Part shown: in pieces, positions 1 through 35,600 of the stretch | How the letters are laid out: the number at the start of each line of letters is the position of its first letter | Numbering within the stretch: position 1 is the stretch's first letter | Assembly (NCBI GenBank): GCA_949987565.1 | Contig: OX465104.1 | Location: forward strand, 634,501-698,500 | DNA: 64,000 nucleotides | Reading direction: 5' to 3' | Origin: Luidia sarsii | Taxonomy: Eukaryota; Echinodermata; Asteroidea; Paxillosida; Luidiidae | Notes under the pieces: generated by a model | Databases searched by the model: none | Told to the model about the DNA's origin: nothing | The model's input: the letters and a program-made list of their open reading frames with translations, nothing else | Translations under genes and position numbers: made by a program

Positions 1-1040
1 TTGCTCAGCTGCATCCCATCAGGCAGATGATAGGGAAGGTTGGCTTGATCTCATCCATGTCACAGCAGCACAGAGCAGACTGTGCTCCCAAGTTCCCAAC
101 CCCCCATACCCAAAACTGTCTATAGAACCCTGAGACTAGCTATTCTCAACCTAAAAGAGTAAAGAAATGCATGGATGAGACCCTAGGACTGGGTTGCTCA
201 GCTGCATCCCATCAGGCAGATGATAGGGAAGGTTGGCTTGATCTCATCCATGTCACAGCAGCACAGAGCAGACTGTGTTCCCAAGTTCCCAACCCCCCAT
301 ACCCAAAACTGTCTATAGAACCCTGAGACTAGCTATTCTCAACCTAAAAGAGTAAAGAAATGCATGAATGAGACCCTAGGACTGAGTTGCTCAGCTGCAT
401 CCCATCAGACAGATGATAGGGGAAGGTTGGCTTGATCTCATCCATGTCACAGCAGCACAGAGCAGACTGTGTTCCCAAGTTCCCAACCCCCCATACCCAA
501 AACTGTCTATAGAACCCTGAGACTAGCTATTCTCAACCTAAAAGAGTAAAGAAATGCATGAATGAGACCCTAGGACTGAGTTGCTCAGCTGCATCCCATC
601 AGACAGATGATAGGGGAAGGTTGGCTTGATCTCATCCATGTCACAGCAGCACAGAGCAGACTGTGTTCCCAAGTTCCCAACCCCCCATACCCAAAACTGT
701 CTATAGAACCCTGAGACTAGCTATTCTCAACCTAAAAGAGTAAAGAAATGCATGAATGAGACCCTAGGACTGAGTTGCTCAGCTGCATCCCATCAGACAG
801 ATGATAGGGGAAGGTTGGCTTGATCTCATCCATGTCACAGCAGCACAGAGCAGACTGTGTTCCCAAGTTCCCAACCCCCCATACCCAAAACTGTCTATAG
901 AACCCTGAGACTAGCTATTCTCAACCTAAAAGAGTAAAGAAATGCATGAATGAGACCCTAGGACTGAGTTGCTCAGCTGCATCCCATCAGACAGATGATA
1001 GGGGAAGGTTGGCTTGATCTCATCCTTGTCACAGCAGCGC
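1..1040. repeat. 193-194 bp satellite, about 5.4 tandem copies
   Basis: Units beginning TTGCTCAGCTGCATCCC start at 1, 194, 387, 581, 775 and 969, so the period is 193-194 bp. The copies are almost identical, with differences such as GGCAGATG versus GACAGATG and one extra G in later units. The array runs off the left edge and breaks down near 1037. No coding potential is seen. The near-identity suggests recent amplification or homogenisation. Confidence 0.97.
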
Positions 1041-1240
1041 AGTGTGGGCAAACTGATTACCGGGTACATAGAGAGGACGGGGGAGGGTACACGGTAGTTT
1101 GCGGTTTGTGGAATTAAGGCTATATTTCATTTAATCAATACCGGTAGATTGGTGAATTTCCGAAAGGTACACATGTACGGTATTTACCGATGTCTGAAGT
1201 GGTTGATTCATCCGTATTTGTACTCTCATCAATTTTTCAA

Positions 1241-2185
1241 GGAGCACGTACCGGTCCATGTACAATTGTACAATTGATGTTCTGTTTTCTGTTGAACACA
1301 TGTACTGTACTTTACAATATTGTACATTGTAATCAGTGTAATGGGTATGAAGAATTTGTATAATGGACCCTTTGCCGTGTGCGTATGCATTGCCATGGTA
1401 ATCAGACAAGGCCAGTTCTTCATTGTCTGCTTTGACTATTGTACACAGTACAGCAGTAACTTCTTTTGCTTGTACTCGTAGACAATAGACATACATACAT
1501 ATGTATTGTACATGTACCATCCTCATTGTTTCACCGCCTGTACATGTACAGTGTACAGTGTACATGTGTGTACATGTACAATGTACATGTACATTTACTG
1601 TGAATGAATTTCACACAATCTACATGTACATGTACCATGTACTGTACATGTACATGCATGTACATAATGTACACGTATACATGTACGGTACATGTACATG
1701 TATGTATGTACATGACTACATGTATGTACTGTACATGCATGTACATGAACATGTACATGTGTGTGCTACATGTTCATGTACATGTACTGTACACATGTAC
1801 AGTTTGTGGCTTTGTGCTACAGGTTACATATATACATGTACAATTCAATGAATGCCCATGTACAATGTACATGTACTACAGTCTACATGTACATGGTCAC
1901 ATCTGTATAAATGTACACACACTGTACATGTACATGTACTGTACATGTACTGTGTATACATGTACATGTGTACATGTACATGATTGTGCTGTACATGTAC
2001 ATGTACTGTACATGTACTGTCGTATAGATCATACATTGTACATTAACATGATCTATACAACCGTACATGTTCACCTGTAGCCTGTACAGGCTACAGGTGA
2101 ACAGTTTTTGCTACATGTACATGTACATGTACACACTCGTTTATGCATACAGAATGTAATTCACAGCACTGTACATGTATCTCCC
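1241..2185. repeat. (ACATGT)n / TGTACATG-rich tract
   Basis: The stretch is dominated by the self-complementary hexamer TGTACA/ACATGT, interrupted by short unique words. Open frames of up to about 158 codons on both strands read as Met-Tyr-Cys-Thr-His-Val strings and are a by-product of the repeat. Between 1041 and 1240 I see nothing recognisable. Confidence 0.9.
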
Positions 2186-2285
2186 GTGTTCAGTATTGAA
2201 ATGCATGCAGAAAGAAAGCTGCCCATTCAATGGAAATCAGAATGGCCCAGAAATGCTTCTTCAGGATCAGGGAATGAAAACCAAA

Positions 2286-2529
2286 TGTGACCCGGCACAG
2301 CATAATGAAGAATAACCCCACTTTTGAGATTTTACCAGAGTATACCATAAGCTTCCAAATGATATCAAAATATACATGTAATATCCTCTAATACTTAAAA
2401 TTTCCGAAAAGAAAGAAAGAAAAAGAAAATTGATTTGTAATCAAATTGTGAAGATAGTTTAACTTCAGGCGTTGTTTACTCAAAAAGTGTTTTGGTGGGA
2501 TATTCCTCATGTCGTTGTGCCGGGTCACA
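2286..2529 (+). mobile_element. MITE-like element, copy 1 (TIR TGTGACCCGGCACA)
   Basis: This 244-bp element begins TGTGACCCGGCACA and ends TGTGCCGGGTCACA, a perfect 14-bp terminal inverted repeat. The interior is AT-rich and non-coding. An inverted second copy lies at 4361-4587 with matching internal words (TTTACTCAAAAAGTGT, TAATACTTAAAATTTC). It has no transposase, so it is a non-autonomous DNA element. Confidence 0.85.
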
Positions 2530-3854
2530 AATGACAGAGCAGACAGAACCTGCCTGCAGCAGAGCAGAACAATACGCCAGGAGACCTCTATGACCCAGAT
2601 TAGCAGTTGGCCAGTCAAACTTGGTTTCCAATTTGGGCCTGGGCCTGTTTGGGTATGATGTCAGGCTTATGCAACTGCTTCTGCCACAGGGGAACATACC
2701 ATCAGACAGTGCGTAAAGTAAATTGCGTCAGTGATCGGAGAAAGGATCCAGTTCAAGCGTGATTTTGAAGGAAATTTGTCCAATACTAATTCTGGCAGGG
2801 AGTGTACCAAGACGAAATATCACATTTTCAAATAGTACATTGATATTAATAACGACTGGAACCTTAAACTTCACAAAGCAAGCACGCTATTTTTGAAGGT
2901 TTGGCCTGTGTTAACTGTAGGGCCTACATTCATTTTCAGTGTTAACGGTGTTTCGGTGTTAACTGTAGGTTGAACTGAATGCAGGTTTGTGGATTTTTCA
3001 AGGAAAGTTCACACATGCACATACACATGTATGCATGATGTACAGCATAAAGAAGGCCTAATGTACATTTTATACTTTCACATTTCAACCGAATCTGCAT
3101 TGTCACTATCAGTAGACAGATTGCCAAATGACGAACAAGCTCTTGATTGCACAAATGGGCTTCCGTTTCTCGATAACCTCCGCTGAGAATGTGTGCCAAC
3201 CCTTTGAAAAAAACTGCTGCTCAAGGAGACAGGGGATCTATTTGATGACTTCCCCTTGCTAATCGATACGGCTTCGTTAGAAGCCCACGTGCATCACTGT
3301 TGCCTAGGCAACCTTGTAATTAACTCCAATTTGGAGGCGGAGGGAAGGAGGAGGGACAGGGGTAAGAGGGAATTCTTTTCACTTGGCTGAATTTTTATGG
3401 ACAGAAACAAAAATGACTGGAGGGTTGGATGAGATGGTTACTGGTTTGTATCTAGAGCAGAGTCTAGGGGGAATTCATCTCACATATTTGGCGTGATCAA
3501 TTGGTAGGAAAAGCCAATATGGATTTGAGCATTGCAGCTGACATGAACCGCAAGTTGTGAAATATTTCAGAGCTATACCGTGGTTCGTAGGTTCACGGTA
3601 TTTATGAAGATACCTACGTGTGCGTCGGCAGGGGGAGATCTCTTGCGAGAGATATATCTCTCTCCCTGTCTCTTGCCTTGGGCGGGGAAGCTCACTAAAT
3701 GTAATTGCTCCATGAATACTCGCAGCGTGGTGTTTGTTTCAGCATTGTAGACGCTATCTGTGAACTCAAAACAGCCGTAGTGATGCACTCTGGATGGGGG
3801 TCATACAAGGTCATCATATTCATAAAGATTATTTTGGCAAACAAACAATGTAAT
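2530..3854. other. Unannotated stretch upstream of the recognised SEC14L1 exons
   Basis: I find no exon, RNA gene or clear repeat here. The missing N-terminal PRELI exons of the SEC14L1-like gene were looked for between 1 and 6347 and not found, so this is probably 5' intron or upstream DNA. Confidence 0.5.
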
Positions 3855-4125
3855 GTGCAGGTACATGTACATTGCAGACCCATGTACAATGTATTGTACA
3901 TGTTTTGCTCCTGTACATGTACCGGTACATGTACCAGTACATGTTGTACATATGTATACATGTACATACAGTGTACATGTACATGTACATGTGCACATGT
4001 GTACTGTACTATAAGTAATTAAGTATACATGTACATGTGTACATGTACACATGTACATGTACTGTACATGTACATGTATGTAGTATCATGTACCGGTACA
4101 GTGTATAAGTACAGTATATATACAT
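3855..4125. repeat. (ACATGT)n tract
   Basis: A second dense TGTACATG tract of the type at 1241-2185, with ACCGGT interruptions. It is palindromic on both strands and non-coding. Confidence 0.88.
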
Positions 4126-4360
4126 GTAAATGTAATGTGATTTCTGTAAGGTCTAGACTGGAACTACTGTGTAGCACTTAAGCATTTCACGTTTTGCTCA
4201 TCCCCGACAGATTTCGTCAACTTCCTAGAACGAGTGCCTCAGGGCTTTGGTTCATGGTCGGAAAAGCTACAATTTCTCTCATTTGTTTTTTTCATTCTCA
4301 TACGTTACGTTAATGAGTTTTCACGCTATATTTTTTTCAAATGTACATGTACAGTACATA

Positions 4361-4587
4361 TGTGACCCGGCACAATGACACTTTTTGAGTAAACAACGCC
4401 TGAAGTTAAAGTATCTTCACAATTCGATTACAAATCTTTCTTTTTTTGTATTTTCGGAAATTTTAAGTATTAGAGGATATTATATTTTGATATCATTTGA
4501 AAGCTACTGGTATACTCTTTCACATCATTAGAAAACCTCAAAATCTCAAAACTGGGGTTATTCCTCATTATGCTGTGCCGGGTCACA
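4361..4587 (-). mobile_element. MITE-like element, copy 2 (inverted relative to copy 1)
   Basis: This 227-bp copy runs from TGTGACCCGGCACA to TGTGCCGGGTCACA. Its interior is the reverse complement of the element at 2286-2529 with scattered substitutions. The flanks read ...ACATA before and TATATC after, consistent with a TA target duplication. Confidence 0.87.
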
Positions 4588-4809
4588 TATATCAGTTGAC
4601 ATTGACAGTACACGTACATGTACATTGACATGTACATGTACAGTTTGTGTATATGTATTTATCTGCAGGCTTTTACCTAGTGAATATTTCTCAAAATTTA
4701 AGAGTGCCTGATGTTTCAATCCGAGCAGGACCTTTTTCAAAGGCAGAAATTTGCTGAGTGGAACGATCCTCATCTGAGGATGACAGCAGGCGATGGGCCA
4801 GCAGTCCTA

Positions 4810-5779
4810 GTTGATCAGATGTACAAGTACAAGTACAATGTAGTTGATCAGATGTACAAGTACAAGTACAATGTACATGTACATGTAGTTGATCAGATGT
4901 ACAAGTACAAGTACAATGTAGTTGATTAGATGTACAAGTACAAGTACAATGTAGTTGATCAGATGAACAAGTACAAGTACAATGTAGTTGATCAGATGTA
5001 CAAGTACAAGTACAATGTAGTTGATCAGATGTACAAGTACAAGTACAATGTAGTTGATCAGATGTACAAGTACAATGTAGTTGATCAGATGTACAAGTAC
5101 AAGTACAATGTAGTTGATCAGATGTACAAGTACAATGTAGTTGATCCGATGTACAAGTACAAGTACAATGTAGTTGATCAGATGTACAAGTACAAGTACA
5201 AGTACAATGTAGTTGATCAGATGTACAAGTACAAGTACAATGTAGTTGATCCGATGTACAAGTACAAGTACAATGTAGTTGATCAGATGTACAAGTACAA
5301 TGTAGTTGATCAGATGTACAAGTACAAGTACAATGTAGTTGATCCGATGTACAAGTACAAGTACAATGTAGTTGATCAGATGTACAAGTACAATGTAGTT
5401 GATCAGATGTACAAGTACAAGTACAATGTAGTTGATCAGATGTACAAGTACAATGTAGTTGATCAGATGTACAAGTACAAGTACAATGTAGTTGATCAGA
5501 TGTACAAGTACAAGTACAATGTAGTTGATCAGATGTACAAGTACAAGTACAAGTACAATGTAGTTGATCAGATGTACAAGTACAAGTACAATGTAGTTGA
5601 TCAGATGTACAAGTACAAGTACAAGTACAATGTAGTTGATCAGATACATGTACAAGTACAAGTACAATGTAGTTGATCAGATGTACAAGTACAAGTACAA
5701 GTACAATGTAGTTGATCAGATGTACAAGTACAAGTACAATGTAGTTGATCAGATGTACAAGTACATGTACAATGTAGTC
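4810..5779. repeat. 33-bp minisatellite (27/33/39-bp unit ladder)
   Basis: About 30 tandem units of GTTGATCAGATGTACAAG followed by one, two or three ACAAGT hexamers and ACAATGTA. Units differ in steps of 6 bp, so every unit is a multiple of three. That keeps long frames open on both strands (about 248 and 286 codons) without implying a protein. The hexamer is related to the ACATGT tracts nearby. Confidence 0.95.
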
Positions 5780-28543
<22,764 letters not shown>

Positions 28544-31500
28544 CGGTCATATCGCCATGATCTTTAGCTCTTCAACGACAACACCAACCCCAACCACCCC
28601 CAACCAACCCACCAACCAACCCACCAAACAACAGATCCTGACGCAACACAGTTGCAAATCCTGATAACACTCAACATTGCAAGAGGACTGAGTGTCCCCC
28701 CCCCCTTTTTTTTTTATTGGGATCCACTGTGACATAAATAACCTTTAGACGAACAACAGAGGGCGCCAGAGCATAAGCCGCCATTTTAGAAACCATGGTT
28801 ACAAAACCATCAGAATACATGTCACATCACACGTGTACAAATGTACACATTAATCTGGTCTCTTATGGCATTCTGGCGCCAAATTCCAGACAAGCTGTCC
28901 ATCTACTGGTTATTAATGTCTGTGTGGCCCAATGACAAATGAAAAGGGCGCCCTCATACAAGGAAACAGTGCCATCCATCCATCCCCCTCCCATCTCCTC
29001 TGGAAAGGGAACAGCCCCCCCCTCCCCCCACCCCAGGGAAGAAGAATGCTACAATTCACGGAATTGCTTCAAGTTTGGATGCATCTACGTCGCAAGAGAT
29101 TTTGAGGCCGTGCAGAGAAAAAGAAAGCTTCAGAGGACTGGTAGAAGTCTACTACTTCATTCCTTCTGCAAGTGGCCAGTGGCATCTTGGTGTCAAAACA
29201 AAAACTCACTAAAAAAAAAGTGACCATCGAAGCTTGGAACAAGATTCCTCACTTTACCTTCCTGGAGATTTTGAATCACGATCCATTGAAAAATAAGATT
29301 GTTTTTATGTTTTAGGGAGTTTTGTGTTTCGTCGTTCCTACTTTGGGAGTACTGCAACCAGGAGACAGTATCTAGTTCCCTGACTTCCCTAGTAGCTGCC
29401 TCTACCAAGCTGGTTCCCAGTAGGAGGGGCCAGCCTTTCTGTGTTTGGGTTGTTGGTTTTTTTGTTATTTGGCAGTTTTGCTTCAAATTCCATCGCAATA
29501 TACCTAACCCACGTAGTGTACATACTTGAATAGTTCTCAGGGCTTTATGTGTACGGTAGAACTTGTGAACGCGTTAAGTGATGTCTTTTTTCTTGTGACT
29601 TTTGGTTGTTGTTTTTGTGTATGTGCTAGTGTCTGTGATTGTCTGCCTGAATGTGATAGCGTATACCCTGCCTTAGATACTGTATATATAGAGTATTGAT
29701 TGTATGCACTTGTGCTATGGCAATTGGACTGGGTGAAATGCTACAAATGTTGGCAGCAACATGCAGTTGATGTCAACCTTTCAACTTGCAGTTGGCGTTG
29801 TTAATTTTTCTGGTTTTTTTGTCCCAGGGCAAGCTGTCATGTGATGAAATTCAGGTTTGGGCTTGAGATGGGGCTTAAGATTGGGCTTGAAATTGGGCTC
29901 TTGAACTAAAGCTTAAATTGAATGTCGTCCCGTGTTCCATCCTACTTGCTACACATACAAGCCACAGGCGTTCTCCCACTTGCCCGCTAAGATGGGAAAG
30001 AATCAGACGTTTCCCAGTCCAACTGCCTGACACTTGCCGCTCTGTTTTGTTCAATATTGTCCCCATTGCCACTACTTTAGAAATTTCAATCATTGATTAA
30101 TTAGTCGTCCATCAATCGGATACTATGGCCCTATTCCAAAACCTGGATCAGGCTCCGGCTTTGTCTCCATTTCTTTCAACCGCTGTAAATTACAAGACAT
30201 GAAAATCAGAGTCCTCTGGTTTCGTTTTTTTTAATGTTCACTGCGTCTTGAAAAAAGAATCCAAAGCTTCAACTTCAACAAGGAACACCAACCTGTGTTG
30301 TCAGCTTTTGGATAAACAGAGACAAAACCGGAGCCAAAGCCTAAGCCGGGTTTTGGAAAAAGGGCCTATGAGACGCCTATGTCAGCTGATAGTAGGTCCC
30401 TTGTCCTCTGAGCAATGCTCACATAGAGCAGGCTGCTTGATGCATTGATGGCAGTAGTCTCCCATTATTTTATGATGTGAGAGAGGATGTGCACACGACA
30501 TAGCACTTCCTTGTAAGAATGACTGACTTTTCAACAACGCCCCCCCCCCCCTCCTTGCTCCTAACCTCCCTCTCCAACTTCACAAGTAAACATCTGGCAA
30601 TCTATGATTTTCCAAATTCAAAAAAAGAGCTAAGTTTCATGGCGGGCGAGTGACCAACAGAAGTTGGTCTCGCCGCGATTTCTGAAGATAAGGTTTTGAT
30701 GCGATAAACTCTAGAGGGCGGTATTCAAATCAGACAATGAAAAAAAATTACCAAAAAGAATACTGTTACCAACACCCTCAAAGACAGGTGTATTTTTCTA
30801 GCTGTTTTGTGTGTGTTGGTCCAGTTCCAGGATGCTACTGATTCTGGCCATCTATGGTTAGTTTCCTTTTCCTCCATTGTGCATCCACCATCTTGAATAC
30901 CGCCCTCTAGTGTTGAGCTAGTTTAATACAGCTGTAAAATTGTACGATAATTTTTGTCATATTTATTTTATGCATGGTTTGTTATGGTGGTAAAATTTTT
31001 GGGTATTGTTTATTTTGGTGGTTAATTTTTTTTAAATATTTTTCTGTTGGTAATGTGAAACCGGTATTAGCTTGTCTTCCATCCATTTGTATGTCTGAAA
31101 AGAATGTGTGTTTTTTTTCTCTTTTGTGCTTCGAAGATGTGGATTTCTTCAATTTGCAATCAAATATTTTAATTTCCTTTCCTTTTTTGGCTGCAGATAG
31201 TTGCTTGAGAACTATCACAGAAAGTGCACTGTAACCACTCACAGCTTAGCACTGACTATCAGAAGTCATTATATCTTCTCTGTCAAAGTGTGGCTCTCAA
31301 TTCCACCTGAATAACAGCACACAATCCAGACAAATGTTATGAACATCCTCAAGCTCCTCTTAAAATGAACAGACTTTAAGTGGAAGCCATTTTCTTACTT
31401 TAACAAATATGCAGAAAGGCATCTGTAATCATCATCACATAAAAAAAACGAATTTACAAAGGACTTCAAATTTACATATCTTTCACTGATAGATCTTTAA

Positions 31501-32149
31501 CATCATCTTCACCTCTTTAATGAGTGAACTTACTGGTTGAATTTCAACCCCCCTCCCCACACCAAAAATGGAAATAGATCAAGGATTACTGAAAAAAGGA
31601 TAATTTAACAATTTCTATAAAAAATAATTTGTATCTGCCATTAAAATACATCAGCTGAATTTTTTCCACTGAATTTGTTGTTAATCGTGCTCATTAAATC
31701 ATAATGTTGATGAATTTTGTTGCCGATTTTTCTTTAATCATACCACATTGTGGAGTTTTAGATATGGTTGAAGTATTTCTGTTCTGTTTTGGTGTTCCAT
31801 TCATTTTTTTATTTTTTTTCCGAGGTCGGGTGTCTGCGAAGTTGTGCTGTAGCTGTGTATGTCTAAGTACTGTATCTGCCAAGCATTTGTGTTCTTGATT
31901 GTTATGTGCTAATTTTTTGTTTTGGTATAACTTTCTCAATGGCAAAGATCAGCTTTGATATGAATCTGACTGGTATCCGGTTTTTCTTGGGGAAAACCCC
32001 TCCTGTTTCTATGCCAATGTACAAAACTTATAAATATAAAATGGCAGATTCGGGGGGTTTTGCTGTTTTTGTTCTGCCTAGAACAGTTGGTCGACTTTTG
32101 TGTGTGACTATAAAAGTATTTTGTTGTGGTAATTAGATAAGACTTTAAA
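28544..32149 (+). other. SEC14L1 3' UTR and downstream sequence
   Basis: The 3' UTR starts here. Its end could not be fixed because several AATAAA-like words lie far apart. No open frame has homology, and no RNA gene was recognised. Confidence 0.5.
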
Positions 32150-32615
32150 GGTTTGCTTGGTGGAAGCACCAAGTGGAAGTTTTGCCGTGACACCATGTAA
32201 CACATCTCATTTGAGAAGGAGTGTTGCTCTGAAAAGAGCCGGTAACTAAACGTTCCGGACTGTGTGTACTCTGCCCGCTGTCAGGAGACTGCTGTTGAGA
32301 AGTGGATGTTCGCTGGAGTGTGTCAGTGTTTGAGTGGATGCCAAGGGTAGAGGAGACCCAGGAGGTAGACTATGTGATGGATGAGGTGAAATCCTCTACC
32401 CAAGAGTCACTGACACACTGACACACTAGGTGGGAAAGATTCTCCACACTCCACAACACTTATAAGTACTGAAGATAGTTGATATCCAGCAGTCTCCTGA
32501 TGACGGGCGGAGTACACACTACCCGTAACATTGACTTCCCAGCTCTTATCAGAGCCACACACTCCTCAGAAGAGATGTGTTACATGTGTCACCGCAAAAC
32601 TTCCACTTCGTCTTT
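32150..32615. repeat. Large inverted repeat of two histone-stem-loop-like elements
   Basis: The left arm (32150-32300) is a minus-oriented copy: it contains TGCTCTGAAAAGAGCC at 32225-32240 and ends near CTGTCAGGAGACTGCTG. The right arm (32485-32615) is a plus copy, starting ATCCAGCAGTCTCCTGATG, with AGCTCTTATCAGAGCC at 32541-32556. Arms of about 140 bp are separated by about 180 bp and could fold into a long hairpin. If the SEC14L1 transcript reaches this far, its RNA would contain it. Confidence 0.8.
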
Positions 32616-35600
32616 ATAAGTAGTCGTTTTTCTTTTTCTTTTTTTGGTAGCCTTTGATTCCAGTTAGCGTTTGATTTCAGTTGAATGTTAATGGAGTATC
32701 GATACGTACAACTCTCCAGAGTTGTGTTTTTCTGCTGTTGCTATGAGCTGATAGAGGGCAGTATTGAAGTAGATTTTTAGCTACAAATGCATTGTCAGTT
32801 CAACTGTTGTGCCAAAATCAAGCATTTGAAACGATATTGCTGTTGGGAAAATGAAAACGAGAGGAAAAAAAAAACGAAAATGAAAATAACCAGCTGAATG
32901 CAGTTTATGCAGTTTATGATGTCATAATGACATCATATAAAACAATAGATTACAGTAATTCTAACGTTGTCAGGGTCTTCTAGTTAATTAATTTTGTTTT
33001 TTAATAGAATCTTAAGTAGGAAGTTACACTTTTTTCTACAATTGATAGCATTTCTTTCTTATTTTCTTTCTCAAAGTTTGCTTGAAGAATCTACATTTTT
33101 GGGAGGTTTGGGGGATCTTTTGGACCAGTCGTGAATCCTGTTTCCGCGTAGTTTTTTTTTTCTTACTTACCCATCCCTGCCCCTTTCCCAAAAAATGTAC
33201 TGACTAACAATTGTTGGTGTACTATCGTAGTAATAATGATCGTAATGATAACAATTTATGGAGTTTTTGCCGTGACTCTAGTAAACTTTTTTTTTTATTA
33301 ACGGTTTGTCCACACACCAAATTGCAATAGTCTTGTTCAATCACAATAGTCAGTTAGCCTCAAAGCGCTGAACAAATTGTCGTAAAATAAATAACAACAA
33401 AATTGATTAGATTCATGTAGAATTTCTTAACTGCAGTTGTCAAATCTTACAGGCCTGCTCGTCTCAAACTGACCATTTCCTGTTTCTGATACATGAACAC
33501 TTTTCTTTTTAAATCGGATAGAAAACAGTACAAACAAGTTGGGGGAAATTCATGTTTTTTCCTCCACAAAACTTCCCTAAAAGTGTGCATTTTGTGTGGT
33601 GGGTTAGCCATTAAGATGCATGTATGTATTAGCAACGGGGTGATAATCATTCTACATGTTAACTTACATTTTAATATTTGCAGAAATAATATATACCAAT
33701 ACTTTGGTTTTTCAGTAACCACAAGCGATGTGTACAGTAAGATATTTTTTCCGGTTATATCTCAGTTTATAAGAAAACGGAAAAAGGGTAAAGGTAATAT
33801 TTATAATTCTATATTCATGTATGATACACGTTGAGCTATTTTGATAGGTGTAATTAGAGCGCTTGTACACTGAACCAGAGGTTTAGGGTTCGAGTCCCCC
33901 TCTCTGCCTCTGTAGGTTAACTTTTATGCAAGATTTTGTACTCCTCTCCTTACTGCAAGAACATTCTGAAAAAATTCTCGTCGTAGAATCTAAATATTGT
34001 TGCCGTGAGCTTTGAGGGTGGGTTTCTGTCTGCTCCGAGGTTTTGTAGGTTTTTTTCCCACACTTTTGCCTTCACCTCCATCAAAGATTGGATTTCGGTG
34101 TGCATGTGTGGCACCCAGACCACTGCCTGAGCTTTGGTATCAGTTCATTCTGAAGCTCTTTCCTGCACCTGACCATTTTTTTTACCATTTATTAAATTTT
34201 GCCCGCCTAAGTCAAGTCAAGAATAGTTTCATACGGTTTTCATATTTTCTTTTCCTTTCAGTATTTGTGTGGTTCTGAGATGAACCGACTGTCTTGATGT
34301 TTTGGAAACCATACAGTCTTAACATGCTACTTTCATCTTAATTAACCTAAAACATATATAGGGCCCGATGTTTTGATCTGAGCAGGACCTTTCTGAAAGA
34401 CCTTTCTGCCTTGGAGAAAGGTCCTGCGATGATCCCAATGTCTGGTCTTCTAAATTTGTTTACGATTCATTTAAGTCAGTAAACAGCTCCTGTGTGTCAC
34501 CATGCACAGCTAGAACCGGAAATCGCATTTGACCCACCCATCCTCAAAATCTTCCCGTCCACTAAATTGTTTTGATCCTAATCCTAAAAAAAAAGCCATC
34601 CGTAGATAAACCCCTCCACGCTATTAGTTCTGTAAATATGCTGAAGAAAGTTTTGATTTTCAGATTACAACTTTTCAGCTTGTGGAAGTGGTGTGTATTT
34701 ATATGGAAGAAACGGTTGTAAAGAAAAATTGTACATGTACATCACTCTTGGTTAGTGGGGAGTAACTTCCTGTGTACTTTATGCCGCATTGTATGTAGGG
34801 AATTTGTAATCCTTCTATGTATGTGCAACTTTCCCTATAGGCCTTCGGGCCAACAATTCTGCACTTGCAGACACCCTTCCAGTGAAAAATTGTATACATC
34901 ACAACATATTAAGGTCATATCAGGACTGGTTTTTGAAAAATAATCATATTTAATCAAAATATCATGAAAAGCAAAAGCACTACAGTATCAGTGAAGCTTA
35001 CTATATTTTATTGCAGAAACTTCTAATGAATATTTGTACTGCCAAAGCTTTTTAACCAGTAAAAGAATTACAAAGTAGTACAGGCTGCAGGCAGCTTGAC
35101 CAGTCATTGGTCTGTATTCAAATTAACCCTAATGATTATGCGCATTAATGAATAAATTAATAGCTACTTTAAAGATGGCCGCCAGGCAGAACCTCACAGG
35201 AAGCTGGTGGATTCTAAGCCTGATCCAAAGTAGTGGCTTGTGGCTATGGCTGTTGCTATGGTGCATCTGCCTGTACAGAATCATGAGCCACTGTGTAGAA
35301 GCGCTCCTTAGCAACAGTGAAAGTCATAGCCAATAACATTATTTCTCTGGTCAATGTTTTCTTGTGGACCTAAATTAGCAACTCAACCATCTAAGAAACA
35401 ATAAAGGGTTTCTCAAAAGAAGATTGTATAATGTATCTAGACAAAGTTTGAAATATTCATCCAAATTTCTCTGGCAATTTGTGGTAGGTTTATCTGGACC
35501 ACTTGTTTTTCTTCTTCACATTTCTCTCTCCCCCACGTCGGTGTTGTGTATCGCTAGACGATTGAACATTATTTATTGTATCCTCCCTGTTAACTGCCTT

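Noticed and set aside
4807..5676. Long open frames of 248 and 286 codons on opposite strands
   Set aside because: They lie wholly in the 33-bp minisatellite, whose unit lengths are all multiples of three. No start context, splice sites or homology.
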